64,000 nt of DNA from Brachynemurus nebulosus (Eukaryota; Arthropoda; Insecta; Neuroptera; Myrmeleontidae), in the NCBI GenBank assembly GCA_035578155.1, contig JAPWDM010000004.1, forward strand, positions 39,380,803-39,444,802, given 5' to 3'. Below the pieces are notes generated by a model. The model made no database searches, was not told the origin of the DNA, and saw only the letters and a list, made by a program, of their open reading frames with translations. Both the position numbers and the translations under genes were made by a program. The first letter of the stretch is position 1, and every line of letters starts with the position of its first letter. Shown here one piece after another: positions 23,358 to 36,361 of the stretch.

Positions 23358-24768
23358 CTCTTAAGTTATTTTACTTTTTCACACCGTATTTTCTTTAAAT
23401 TATTTCTCAGTTCTTTTCGTCGATTGCATCGTGCATCAATTTATTTTTCATTTGTTTATATTGTTTTGAATTCCCTAAAGTTCCCGCAATTCAAGCGTAG
23501 TGATTCGGACTTCGAATCTCGGCCTCAGCACAGTGGTCAACTCACCGCTATCCTTCTATTCACTTTTATCCACAGCAGAGTTAACATTAAACATAGTGAA
23601 AAACAAAAAAAACAAAAAATAATGAAATGGATGGCATTTGTTATAGACAATATTTCATAAAAACTGATAAAAATTTAGCCAGAATATAGCCGTACGGAAA
23701 TGTATGTTGAATATTGAACTCTTCTATAAGTAGTTTCACCGTATTTTTACTACGCCCTGTACGTTTTCTCTCTGAACATATTTCTTACCAACTACACCAT
23801 TCACTTCGTATATGTATGAAAATAATCATAAAGCTCATTTGCACTCATTTCGGTTCAGTTAATAAACAGATTTTAATACATCGAATTAATAATTTTACTT
23901 GAAAGACTTTTGCAATTCTACCACTATTCTCTGCACAGAGTCAACTTGAGTCGACAACAGAGATTCGAACTTAAATTCTTCGAAAACAAAACAAACAACA
24001 TAAATCAGTTTGTAAATTATAACACAATCACTACAAACAATCTCTTTGACAATCTTCTCGCCTAAAGATCTGTAGGTATCTACTTTAAAATAATTTATGT
24101 ATAGCATATATTTCTGCCAAGGATTAATAATTCCACCATACGTATTCATACAATGTGTTTCTGGCTACTAAAAGTAAATAATTTTTAAAAATTGAACAAA
24201 GTATGTTAGCCAGGACATGCTGTTATTATTACATATTATGTTATTTAAAAAAATTGTTATGGTATTTAAATAGACCATCATGTGCACTTTCAGAAGACAT
24301 CAAAAAATCCGCGGGCAAACGCTTAGTAGCGACGTACCGCGAGAACTTATATACATATGTTCTAGTTTTTTTGGACTGTTTTCTATCTAAACAGGTAGAA
24401 AATAAGTTGCCGTGTTAAAAGCATTGATGGTTTTAGATAGATCGTCATTCAATCCGCGGGGAAATGCTTAATTTCGACGCAAATGGGATGTAAAACATGG
24501 ACTTGTGTCTACTTTCACACCTGCAACTACTTTACTGCAGACTCTTGTGCGTTCTGCTTGTATACTTACTGACTAGGCTATGCTCCATATTGCTTCCCTA
24601 AAACATTCAACTATGTTATTTTTATTCATGTACCTTTTCCATCGTTCTCTTTTTACAGGCCAAACTCGGTACCCTCCTTTAAAGAAGTCACAAACTTAAA
24701 GTAACTAGAGGGAGTATTACCACAAGTACATACATATGTGTTACGAGCATCAAAATAATATTCATATA
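23358..24768. other. Stretch without a recognised gene
   Basis: Two related patches, near 24270-24345 and 24440-24480, share AATCCGCGGG(C/G)AAA(C/T)GCTTA and a GACCATCAT/GATCGTCAT start, suggesting an old local duplication. Otherwise nothing supported. Confidence 0.35.
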
Positions 24769-26598
24769 AAGGAGGGGTTATGATGAGGCGCTTTGTCGGC
24801 CCCTTTGAATGAAATTTTTTGAAGTTTATGATCGAGTTTATTTTTATATATTTTTTTTATAATGTTAAAGAGATAAGGTTTTTAAAAATATATTGTATTA
24901 TTTGATTGGACTTTTATGATAATAATTGCTAAACTTGGCTTGTTTTACAAAAATACCCTTTTTATGTAATTTTTCTGATATTTATCTAATTATTTTTCAT
25001 AGAGTACAACAACATTACAAAAAAGTTTTCATTTAATACAGGGCTTCTTACTGTGGCTCGCGACCCCATTTGATGTTGCTTAGCGAAATCTTGGGGCCAT
25101 AGCGAGTTATCAAATCAATAAATCCTTACAAAATAGTTATATATCTCTATTTGCGGTCGCGAATGAAAAAAGTTTAAGAAGCCCTGATATAATATATTAT
25201 AGTTTACGCACTTGTGTACCTACCATATACAGCGTGAGTTTTTCGAGAGTTGCCATTTTGATTACAGTCAAACCGTTGATTTAATCGAAAAATTGTTCAA
25301 ATAAGAGTTGTAGATATCGACGGGGGCAACCGATTGCTATAGTCAGGAGCTTTATTTTCGAGTTATGATACAACCTTATAGTTTTTTAAATGGAAACGTA
25401 TGTTTAAAGTTTTTCAACAATTTTTATTAGATTAGATTAAATTATCGTATAAAAATGATATCTAAATACAATAAGGAAATAAAATGTCAGTTTTAATTCA
25501 TTGAAAAATAAAAAAATTATTTTTCTGAAATGTCACTGTTTGACAGGTACATAGGCGCCTAAACATATTTTTGTAGCAAGTATTTTTAAAAGAAATGAAA
25601 AGTTTTTTGTGAAAAACTTCTCCTTTTTAATTTGGTTTGTTATAGAAAGAAAATACTATTGAATTTTAGATATTTTTGCACTATTTGAGTACATTTAATA
25701 ATAATATTTTCGTTCCGAATTAACCTCACTTTGGTACTATTAAAAAACGCCAATGTCATTTTGATTTGTATTGAGTATGTACATTTATTTCACTTGCCAC
25801 CTGTCGTTCTATAAATAAATAAAAAATAAGTATATTTTTCAGTAAATTAATGAAATACTTCAAATAACTTTTAAATTAAGTTACTAATCTTTTAAAATAA
25901 TTTGATTTTATTATGCAAAAATGTTAAAAACTTAAGGTTCTTTTCTTGGATGTAATAGAAATGTTAGCCGTCTAAAACTCTGTCGGTTGAAAGAGCCTCA
26001 AATACATATGCATATTTCTACCGCCTAATTGCTAAATTAAAGAAAAATTCAAAAAATAAACTTGGGTAAAAAATTTTTTTTCCTTCATTTATATTTTTAA
26101 TTGATGCATTAGATCAGTTTTATCGAAAAATTAACATATAGCCTGATTTAAAAATCTATATATTTGTATCATAACTCGAAAACTATAAGAGCTATAAAGC
26201 TCCTGACTATCGGTTGCCGCCGTCGATATCTACAACTCTTATTTGAACATTTTTTTGATTTAATCCACGGTTTGGCTGTAATCAAAATGGCAACTCTCGA
26301 AAAAAAACGCTGTATATGAAAATCTTTTGTTACTCAGTTTATGAAAAATAATTAAATAAATGTTACAAAACTACAAAACTAGCGTATTATTGCGTATTAT
26401 TGCAAAACAAGCCAAGTTTAGCAATTATTTCTTATAACTTATGATATAAGTTCCAAAAAATAAAAAAAAGACGATAAAAATTTTAAAAACCTCACATCTT
26501 TAACATTATAAAAAGAATATAAAAATGAACTCGATCATAAACCAAAAAAAATTTAATTCAGAGGGGCCGATGAAAAGCTTTATCACAACCCCTCCTTT
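24769..26598. mobile_element. Foldback element 2
   Basis: Ends AAAGGAGGGGTTATGATGAG and (inverted) AAAGGAGGGGTTGTGATAAA. Further inverted blocks are GAGAGTTGCCATTTTGATTA near 25245 and its complement near 26290, and GTTGTAGATATCGACGG near 25305 and its complement near 26220. Arms reach about 25.5 kb and 26.0 kb around an AT-rich centre. No coding frame. A hAT MITE sits in the left arm. Confidence 0.82.
25039..25186. mobile_element. hAT MITE in foldback element 2
   Basis: Ends CAGGGCTTCTTA and TAAGAAGCCCTG, flanked by ATTTAATA and ATATAATA (7 of 8 identical). Contains GGCTCGCGACC and GCGGTCGCGA. 148 bp. The opposite foldback arm lacks it. Confidence 0.88.
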
Positions 26599-27879
26599 CA
26601 AGTAGGATTTTGATTTCAAATATCATACAAAGAGCCTATGATAAATAATAAAAAAGTGAATTATCACTTTTAACGGAAAATGGTATTGCTCGTTATCATT
26701 AAAATTTATATGTCCCTATTAGTTTATAATACGCTGTATACAGAACAATAAATGAAACCATCTTGTGCCCGAGAAAAGAGATAGGAAATTAACAATAATT
26801 TACATTTAATTGGAAAATAAATAAAGAAATATATGTGTATACTCTATGGACTATACAAATATGTATATAAAGGGAGCTAAATATGTATTGTTATTTGTAT
26901 GTTTGTTATATTACTTCAATGTTCAGTGTAGGTATTTTCATGTTATTTATAAACAAACAATAAATTACAGAGACACAGGCGAATATAGAAACATATGTAA
27001 AACCTATATTATACAATCTCGGAAATTAAGAATTATTCGTAGGCTTTCATAGGAATCATATATTACAGCGTTAAGTTATAATAATGATGGGAGTATGGGA
27101 CCATAGGATAAAATTAAATTTGTATACTTTATCTTGTGGCTTAGATTTTTCAAAATTGATTAGGGTCTGTTAAATATATTTGAATTATTTATACCAAATC
27201 ATGTATTCCATGATGAACTAACGATCTTCTCTCATGAGTAAACTCTCCAATTTAACGATTAAGTGATTTTCTAAGGTTGGCGGTCTTTTATCGCTTAGAA
27301 TTTTCTATACACTAACAATATATTATACACCTGCCAACCAGGAATGAGCAACTTGACAGTGCGCCTCGGGCACAAGATTACCCTTTAAGATTTTTAAAAA
27401 ATATAACATAAAATAATTAACTAAATCAGAGTCTAGAATACCGCTTGAAATTGACGTTTATTGAGATCTGAAAAAAAATTTACTCAAAAGTATTTTATAC
27501 CGCTTGTAACAAACAGTATCTCAGAAAAACAGTAAAAATTATGTGGTCAAACAACCATTCGCTTTTAACGGTTTCATGATAGTAAAAATTGTCGAAAAAT
27601 GTTGCACATGAGTTTTATCAGTTTAAATATTAAACTGATTATTTATTAATAGTATTAGTAACTAGCCTACGTTAAACACAAATATGACGGTCTTCAAACT
27701 ATAAACTGAAAAATTCTCTAACTATAAAAATTAAAAAAAAAAAAAAAAAAACACTCATGATTTCCTAAGAATCTATTTATTGACAAAAGTTGTGAATATC
27801 TTGCTAGCGTGAATTTTGACGGACTAAATTGTAAGTAAATTGAATTAATAAAATGTGATATGGTCACACACAAACATAA
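26599..27879. other. Stretch without a recognised gene
   Basis: AT-rich, with an A tract at 27733-27751. The short frame at 26846-27052 has no recognisable features. Confidence 0.4.
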
Positions 27880-28255
27880 AAAAACGCCGTAAGCAGCGGG
27901 GCTCCATCACGGGAGTCGAATTTTTCGACATCTTCGGTATTTTCAAGATATCTAAATGTGGTTGAAAGGGTACAAGCAGATTGTCATTTTGCTGTTTTCA
28001 AAACTGATGATAAACGTCTGGCTGATCGAGGGTAAAAAAAGGTTTAAGTTTTTAAAGGCTGAATATCAGTAAATTTCAATTTTATGTCGTAGCAGTTAGC
28101 AGGAAAAAAGTCAACACAATTCGTATGAGGGCACTCCTAGCCATGTTTATCCACCAATAGCCTTTGTGTTTTATTTTTAAATATTAAAAAAGGACTTTAA
28201 ATAGTGAACTGGAAAGCCTTTATGAAGATATTTTTTTTTCAAAAAATCCAAAATT

Positions 28256-28508
28256 CACAATATTAATAGATTCGAGCGTTACTCTATGGTATTCCATATT
28301 TGTAAATAATAAACAGATATTTTACTTTGCAAAATACCACTTTTATTTTTGAAACTGTGATAATATTGTTTCGAACCGTTAGTTCATTTTCGAACAGAAT
28401 TTCATTAGTTCATTTCGAAAATGAACTAACGGTTCGAAACAATATTGTCACAATATTATCAAAAATAAAAGTGGTATTTTGCAAAGTAAAATATCTGTTT
28501 ATTATTTC
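28256..28508. mobile_element. Hairpin MITE inside family A copy 2
   Basis: Arms 28301-28398 and 28418-28508 are near-perfect inverted copies sharing GTTTCGAACCGTTAGTTCAT and CAAAATACCACTTTTATTTT. CCAAAATT occurs on both sides and may be the target duplication, although the left end does not coincide with the arm. The open frame at 28327-28527 is the hairpin itself. Confidence 0.8.
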
Positions 28509-28555
28509 CAAAATTAATATTTTATAAATAAAAACTGACTTTAATAATATTTTCT

Positions 28556-30236
<1,681 letters not shown>

Positions 30237-30940
30237 AAATTACAATATTTATTACATTTATTATAACAGTTAGTTCACTTTTTTTTAAATTTACTATGCC
30301 AACTTGTATTAGTATGAAAATAAATCATTTTAAACACATATAACAATACCATTGAATTCCGATGTAAAAATGGGAGAAGTGGGAGCAAGGTAATGTGGAC
30401 CCCTAAAAGGCACTAACTGGATGTTGTGGATATCCGTAACCGTAACCGAAACTACCGGATATCCGAATTAATTAAATATCCTAAACCGAAACCGTATCCG
30501 AAAATAAAAGTTTCGGATTGTTTCGGATAATAAAAGACAACTGCCGTTGGAAAACTGAGTTTAAATCGAGGCAAGTTCTTCCTGCATATATTTCTTTTAA
30601 TAGATTTCCGTTGATTCGTGTTTAACGTTCACTTTTTGGAGTAAAATTTCCTCCTATTTACTAAAAACAATTTTCACCCCAACTCTCGCCTCGTCGCGTT
30701 CTTATAGTATAGGCTGTATATAGTCTAATTTTTTCTGCGAAAAATTCAACTAAAAAACTACTATTACCCAAAATTATTTCTATTAAGAGGGTATAGCAAA
30801 ATAAGCATGCGGAAATGGCCCCGATAGCCGGTGTTTGTAATAGTATATGAGTAGCAGTTTTTGGACAGTTCTAGACCCTCCTCCCTCCTCCCGATTTCTT
30901 TAACGACCGTGGGTAGAAGATAGGTAAGCTATGCCGTCTA

Positions 30941-31184
30941 GATGGCGTTGCTGGTCTGAACCACTGTGAACTCTGTACCTTGATTCAAAATTCCATGAAA
31001 AGATGGCGTTGCTAGTCGGAACCACCGCGAATTCTGTACCTTGATTCAAAATTCCATGAAAAGATGATGTTGCTAGTCGGAACCGCCGCGAATTCTGTAC
31101 CTAGATTCAAAATTCCATGAAAAGATGGCATTGCTAGTCTGAGCCACTGCGAACTGTGTATCATGATTCATAATTTTATCATAT
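30941..31184. repeat. Four 61 bp tandem units, left arm
   Basis: Units begin at 30941, 31002, 31063 and 31124, each with GATG(G/A)(C/T)(G/A)TTGCT and ATTCAAAATTCCATGAAAA; the last is degenerate at its end. The inverted array at about 37062-37305 matches it. Confidence 0.92.
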
Positions 31185-31319
31185 TTTTATCTGAAAATAG
31201 GTTTATACAGGTTTTCCACTAAATAAAAACACATTTTTTTATTTTTAATTTTTTTAATTTTTTTAATTTTTCTTATTTTAATAAATTTATTTAAAAGAAA
31301 TATTTTACAATAAAAATGT

Positions 31320-31719
31320 TTAAATGTTATTACAATAATATTTGTATATGGATATGACATTTTCCATGGCGCATGTTGCTCCGGAATGCTGGCCGCATCG
31401 AGGGCTAGTGTATGTTGATGTTATGATTCTCAACTTGGGGCATTAAAATGTACTGTAGTTCGTCGTATTCAATATGTCCATCCATCCAGAAGAACCCATG
31501 ATGTTTTTTCCGCAACCAGCGAGCTGTGCGTTGATCTTTTTCACTTAATCCACAAAACGGTATTGGTGATTTGAATACATAGTGCTGTAGTATATACTCT
31601 TCACCACAATTTTCTTCGGAAGAATCGAATTTCAACACAGCCAATTCCTTTATGTAGAATTTCCCATTTGTTGAATTTGGAAATCCTTGGAAGTCAACAA
31701 TTGCTGCGTCGGTCTTCAT
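31320..31719 (-). pseudogene. Arm gene, left copy: 113 bp deletion and frameshift
   Basis: The first 92 codons match the intact right copy at 36362-36874, with one visible substitution (Glu for Asp at residue 41). A 113 bp deletion, relative to 36640-36752 of the right copy, then removes about 38 residues and shifts the frame. Translation ends after a 12-residue out-of-frame tail at 31405. The DNA for the lost C-terminal motif (Cys-x2-His) is still present, out of frame, at 31320-31400. The promoter-like TTTTTATA (TATAAAAA on the minus strand) at 31791-31798 is preserved. So this copy could still yield a truncated product with the conserved Glu but not the Cys-His-Cys part. Confidence 0.88.
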
Positions 31720-33214
31720 TGTACGAAGTCTAGAGTCAAACTCTTCAGCTTAGAATTCAGCAACTAATGTTTTATTTAAAATAAAACTGATTTTTATAGG
31801 TGTGAGCTTGCTTAAATAAGTCGTGTGTATGTGTTTTACTGACGCCATTAACAGATATATTGCTACTAATACTACGAACGAAAATTTCAGTCTAATATGT
31901 AAAAATAAAAATTATGTTATAATTTGCTTTATTTTAAGTACAAACATTACTCGAATATTATAATTCGATATAAAATTCACATAATTGTGTATGTATATTT
32001 GCTATTATGAACCTTATGTAACTTAAATAAACGACTATTTATAGAAGTTAGTTTTTATTCATATGCAGATTTTTTGCTAGCAAAAGTAATAAGTTTTAAA
32101 ACTATTATCAATGTTATAAAAATTAATTTTGAAATTAAAGGTACACGCTATAGAAAGGTTCACGCTATAGCGTATTAATTTATATTTTATAAAAAATAAT
32201 TTCTTAACTATGTAAGTATATGTAATATTATTTATGTGTATTTTTTTAACGGTACAAAGTTATAATCACATATAGCAAACTGCTGACGAAGTGCATTCCA
32301 CACGTTACCGTATCGTATATATCTCATATGTATATACATCTCAAATGTAGCAAGTGTACCTACTTGTTTAAATTTTCATAAACGAAATTTATACCAAAAT
32401 GAAAATTTGATTGTAAAAAACTAGGAAATTCTATCAATATTAGAAAATTTATTTTCAAGAATAGTATTATTGATACTAAAAATTTATTTCGAATAAGAAC
32501 CTACATATTCATTTAACGTAAAATGTTTAGCCACCGATAATGTACTAGAAATTAAAACGATTTCTTTCTGTGTAATAAAACTAGTATATTTTTTATAAAC
32601 TGAGCACTCAAAATTGATAGGAAAATTCTGGTTTCCTAGATAGTTATGCTAAGATACGCTTTTTAGGATTAAAACATTAATGTTGTGTTAACCTTTCTAC
32701 TCTTAAATAAAAGCATTTATACAGTTTAAAACATTTTTTAATAAAAAAATCGATAGTTTTAGACAATTTAAACAATACCCATATATACCCATATGATGAA
32801 AATTGTAATTTGGCTTGTCTATTACCCATGTCTGCTTTTAAACTATTTGCAGTCTAATTTTATAAAAACACCTAAAAATTATCTGTTACTATATGTAAAT
32901 AATAAAAATTATTATATATATTTCTAAGCAAACGAATTGAAAATTATGTCTAATGCAAAAAAAAAACGTAACATTCCTTTATGCAATTTAATACTTTAGA
33001 ATACATAAATACGTATACAGGGTGGAAAGTAAAATAATTGTCGTCGTCTTTCAAGAGCGGATAAAAACTTTAATTTGGGATACGAAATTTTATTTTTTTT
33101 TCGCAGTTAAGCTGCATTCAATTAATTAACCCTTTCTTGCACAGCAGTTTTAGATCATTATTGTTCGACGATACTTTATTTTTAACAAATCATTAATATA
33201 CCCATATGATGAAA

Positions 33215-33408
33215 ATTTCTCCGCGAAAATGTCTTAACACAAGGCATACACCCAAACATTTTTGATAGATGTGAATAGTTTGATTTACAGCATAAGACTG
33301 ATTGATGATAAGACTAATCAGTCTTATGCTGTAAATCAAACTATTCACATCTATCAAAAATGTTTGGGTGTATGCCTTGTGATAAGACATTTTCGCGGAA
33401 AGATTCTC
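33215..33408. repeat. Local hairpin with ~90 bp arms overlapping the zinc-finger start
   Basis: 33215-33305 is a near-perfect inverted copy of 33316-33408 (shared CATAAGACTGATT, CCAAACATTTTTGATAG and CCGCGAAAATGTCTTA). The right arm contains the ATG at 33360 and the first 16 codons of the finger. The left arm therefore holds a reversed copy of the finger's N-terminal codons. Confidence 0.9.
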
Positions 33409-34541
33409 TTTTACGTCATATGAAAAGAAGAGTGCATACGCGTTCAAATGCTGAGGAACATCAAACAAACAATAATGACCAGATCGCAAATAATCAGTTT
33501 GGATATACCACTAATCAGTCGGTAAATAATAAGACACAAGTGAACAGCGCGGAGAAGAAGAGACTTTCAATATAAAGTGAATCGTCAAAATCTAGTGATG
33601 AAAATGATGATAATGAAACCGAATATAGTTTTGAAGCAAGAAATGACATTGAAGAAAAGGAAGATAAAGCACCAGTATTTCAAAATCAACACGAAAATGA
33701 TACAGATCTATCCAAAAGAAACTTAAATACTTTTGATGAAAGTATGACGGCTGCAGCAGAAGCAATCAGAAGTAAATTCCACGCTTTAAAAAACTCGCAT
33801 AATATTCTACAATCGGTAAATGTCGAAGATAATCGATCTGATGAACAAAAGCATTTACCATCGCCTGATAACTACAAAGAAACAAGTTTTACTCCAAAAG
33901 TGGCTGGTCTCTTACAAACTGCACTAGACATATTAATGATCAAAGAGCTTCAGAACGCATGCGCAAAGGATGAAGAACAAGAAGATAAAAATTCAGACGA
34001 AAAGGGACAATCTTCGACATCTAACTCAACAAATGGCGGAGCTAAACTTTTCAAATATGATGATGAAAATGCTAACCTTCATAATGATCATTCGAAACCT
34101 GTTGATGCAGAAGAATATTTTGATGATCCGAACCATTTAGTCGATGAACTCAGAAGTTTAGCAACTCAAACGCAAATTGGAGAAGAAATGGTTAATACTA
34201 TATGTAATTTAATGGAAAGGAGTCATATTATAAATCCCAGCTTCGCGGATTATATCGAAAACGAGAAAAAACGAAGCCATTTTAATAATTTAAAGGAAAG
34301 TGAAATTGGAAAGCGGATTATCTCAATAACTAGGGAATTGGAAAAGCATGATATTATTGAGCCAGTGTTAAAGTATATATCAAATGATGGCGAAGACAGC
34401 GATGAAAAAACATCTGCTAGCGATAGCGAAGATACTGCGAGCGACAACGAAGCTGATTATGACAAGAATACAGTCGCCAACGATGGTGATGAAAAAATTT
34501 CAGGTAAAGGGTTATACTTACGACCCTATAGAAGATATTAA
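33360..34541 (+). pseudogene. Core gene: C2H2 finger plus acidic region, one in-frame stop
   Basis: Two open segments, 33360-33575 and 33576-34541, lie in the same frame, separated only by a TAA at 33573-33575; 56 further open codons follow it before the next ATG at 33744. Together they span 394 codons including both stops. Residues 3-27 form a C2H2 finger with spacing Cys-x2-Cys-x12-His-x5-His (CMPCDKTF ... LLRH). After the stop come Ser/Asp/Glu-rich stretches and a hydrophobic helical part (AGLLQTALDILMIKEL near 33905). A further helical region (34120-34370) precedes an acidic tail and a basic-aromatic C-terminus (GKGLYLRPYRRY). A DNA-binding, transcription-factor-like or structural role is possible; I do not recognise the family. 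The stop may be a disabling mutation, readthrough or removed by editing or splicing. AATAAA follows at 34616. Confidence 0.7.
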
Positions 34542-34615
34542 AATAAGCTATCAACATTTAATAAGTTGTTAAAAATATCTTTGTATATTTTCCAATAGCT
34601 GTATGTTAATTATTT

Positions 34616-34621
34616 AATAAA
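34616..34621 (+). promoter_or_regulatory. Polyadenylation signal candidate for the core gene
   Basis: AATAAA, 75 bases after the stop codon of the core gene and still inside the core. Confidence 0.5.
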
Positions 34622-36282
34622 ATATTTTAAAATAATGTGCGTGTTATTATTTCTTACATACCACAGTCCTTAAACAATTCGCTAAAAAAGATCACGGAAA
34701 TGATTATTCTTACAACGAACTATGTAATGTGTATTTTCTGAGTTATTAAAATAGGTAATGTTTTTTACTTGCTCCTGAATATAGGCAATTAAATTGCATT
34801 GTCCTATTAACATTCTGGTGCGATAGAACATATGTGTAAACTTTGTAATTCTGACCAATAAGTATTTTACCTATATTATTAATGATTTGTTAAAAATAAA
34901 GTATCGTCGAACAATAATGATCTAAAACTGCTGTGCAGGAAAGGGTTAATTAACTGAATGCAGCTTAACTGCGACAAAAAAAATAAAATTTCGTATCCCA
35001 AATTAAAGTTTTTATCCGCTCTTGAAAGACGACGACAATTATTTTACTTTCCACCCTGTATACGTATTTATGTATTCTAAAGTATTAAATTGCATAAAGG
35101 AATGTTACGTTTTTTTTTTGCATTAGACATAATTTTCAATTCGTTTGCTTAGAAATATATATAATAATTTTTATTATTTACATATAGTAACAGATAATTT
35201 TTAGGTGTTTTTATAAAATTAGACTGCAAATAGTTTAAAAGCAGACATGGGTAATAGACAAGCCAAATTACAATTTTCATCATATGGGTATATATGGGTA
35301 TTGTTTAAATTGTCTAAAACTATCGATTTTTTTATTAAAAAATGTTTTAAACTGTATAAATGCTTTTATTTAAGAGTAGAAAGGTTAACACAACATTAAT
35401 GTTTTAATCCTAAAAAGCGTATCTTAGCATAACTATCTAGGAAACCAGAATTTTCCTATCAATTTTGAGTGCTCAGTTTATAAAAAATATACTAGTTTTA
35501 TTACACAGAAAGAAATCGTTTTAATTTCTAGTACATTATCGGTGGCTAAACATTTTACGTTAAATGAATATGTAGGTTCTTATTCGAAATAAATTTTTAG
35601 TATCAATAATACTATTCTTGAAAATAAATTTTCTAATATTGATAGAATTTCCTAGTTTTTTACAATCAAATTTTCATTTTGGTATAAATTTCGTTTATGA
35701 AAATTTAAACAAGTAGGTACACTTGCTACATTTGAGATGTATATACATATGAGATATATACGATACGGTAACGTGTGGAATGCACTTCGTCAGCAGTTTG
35801 CTATATGTGATTATAACTTTGTACCGTTAAAAAAATACACATAAATAATATTACATATACTTACATAGTTAAGAAATTATTTTTTATAAAATATAAATTA
35901 ATACGCTATAGCGTGAACCTTTCTATAGCGTGTACCTTTAATTTCAAAATTAATTTTTATAACATTGATAATACTTTTAAAACTTATTACTTTTGCTAGC
36001 AAAAAATCTGCATATGAATAAAAACTAACTTTACTTCTATAAATAGTCGTTTATTTAAGTTACATAAGTTTCATAATAGCAAATATACATACACAATTAT
36101 GTGAATTTTATATCGAATTATAATATTCGAGTAATGTTTGTACTTAAAATAAAGCAAATTATAACATAATTTTTATTTTTACATATTAGACTGAAATTTT
36201 CGTTCGTAGTATTAGTAGCAATATATCTGTTAATGACGTCAGTAAAACACATACACACGACTTATTTAAGCAAGCTCACACC

Positions 36283-36290
36283 TATAAAAA
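36283..36290 (+). promoter_or_regulatory. TATA box of the arm gene
   Basis: TATAAAAA, 72 bases before the ATG, with ACATTAGTTG about 28 bases downstream as a possible start site. Both arms keep it, in line with one promoter per arm gene. Confidence 0.5.
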
Positions 36291-36361
36291 TCAGTTTTAT
36301 TTTAAATAAAACATTAGTTGCTGAATTCTAAGCTGAAGAGTTTGACTCTAGACTTCGTACA

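Larger units (their letters stand above)
30841..33200. repeat. Left arm of the giant palindrome
   Basis: Inverted copy of 34873-37405, shorter mainly because of a 113 bp deletion in the arm gene and one missing A-rich tandem segment near 31230. Over long stretches only scattered single-base differences are seen, for example around 32100-32500 against 35600-36000. Confidence 0.92.
33201..34872. other. Unique core of the giant palindrome
   Basis: The segment between the arms, holding the local hairpin and the C2H2/acidic gene. No similarity to the rest of the window was noticed. Confidence 0.8.

Noticed and set aside
23490..23545. B-box-like ACTTCGAATCTCGG suggesting a tRNA or SINE
   Set aside because: No A box at the right distance and no cloverleaf could be drawn.
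33193..33489. 98-codon minus-strand open frame in the giant palindrome
   Set aside because: It reads the local hairpin and the antisense of the zinc-finger gene; the finger motif supports the plus strand.
34384..34572. 62-codon plus-strand frame overlapping the end of the core gene
   Set aside because: It is a shadow frame of the acidic tail, though it shares the GKG region; composition and length favour the frame ending at 34541.
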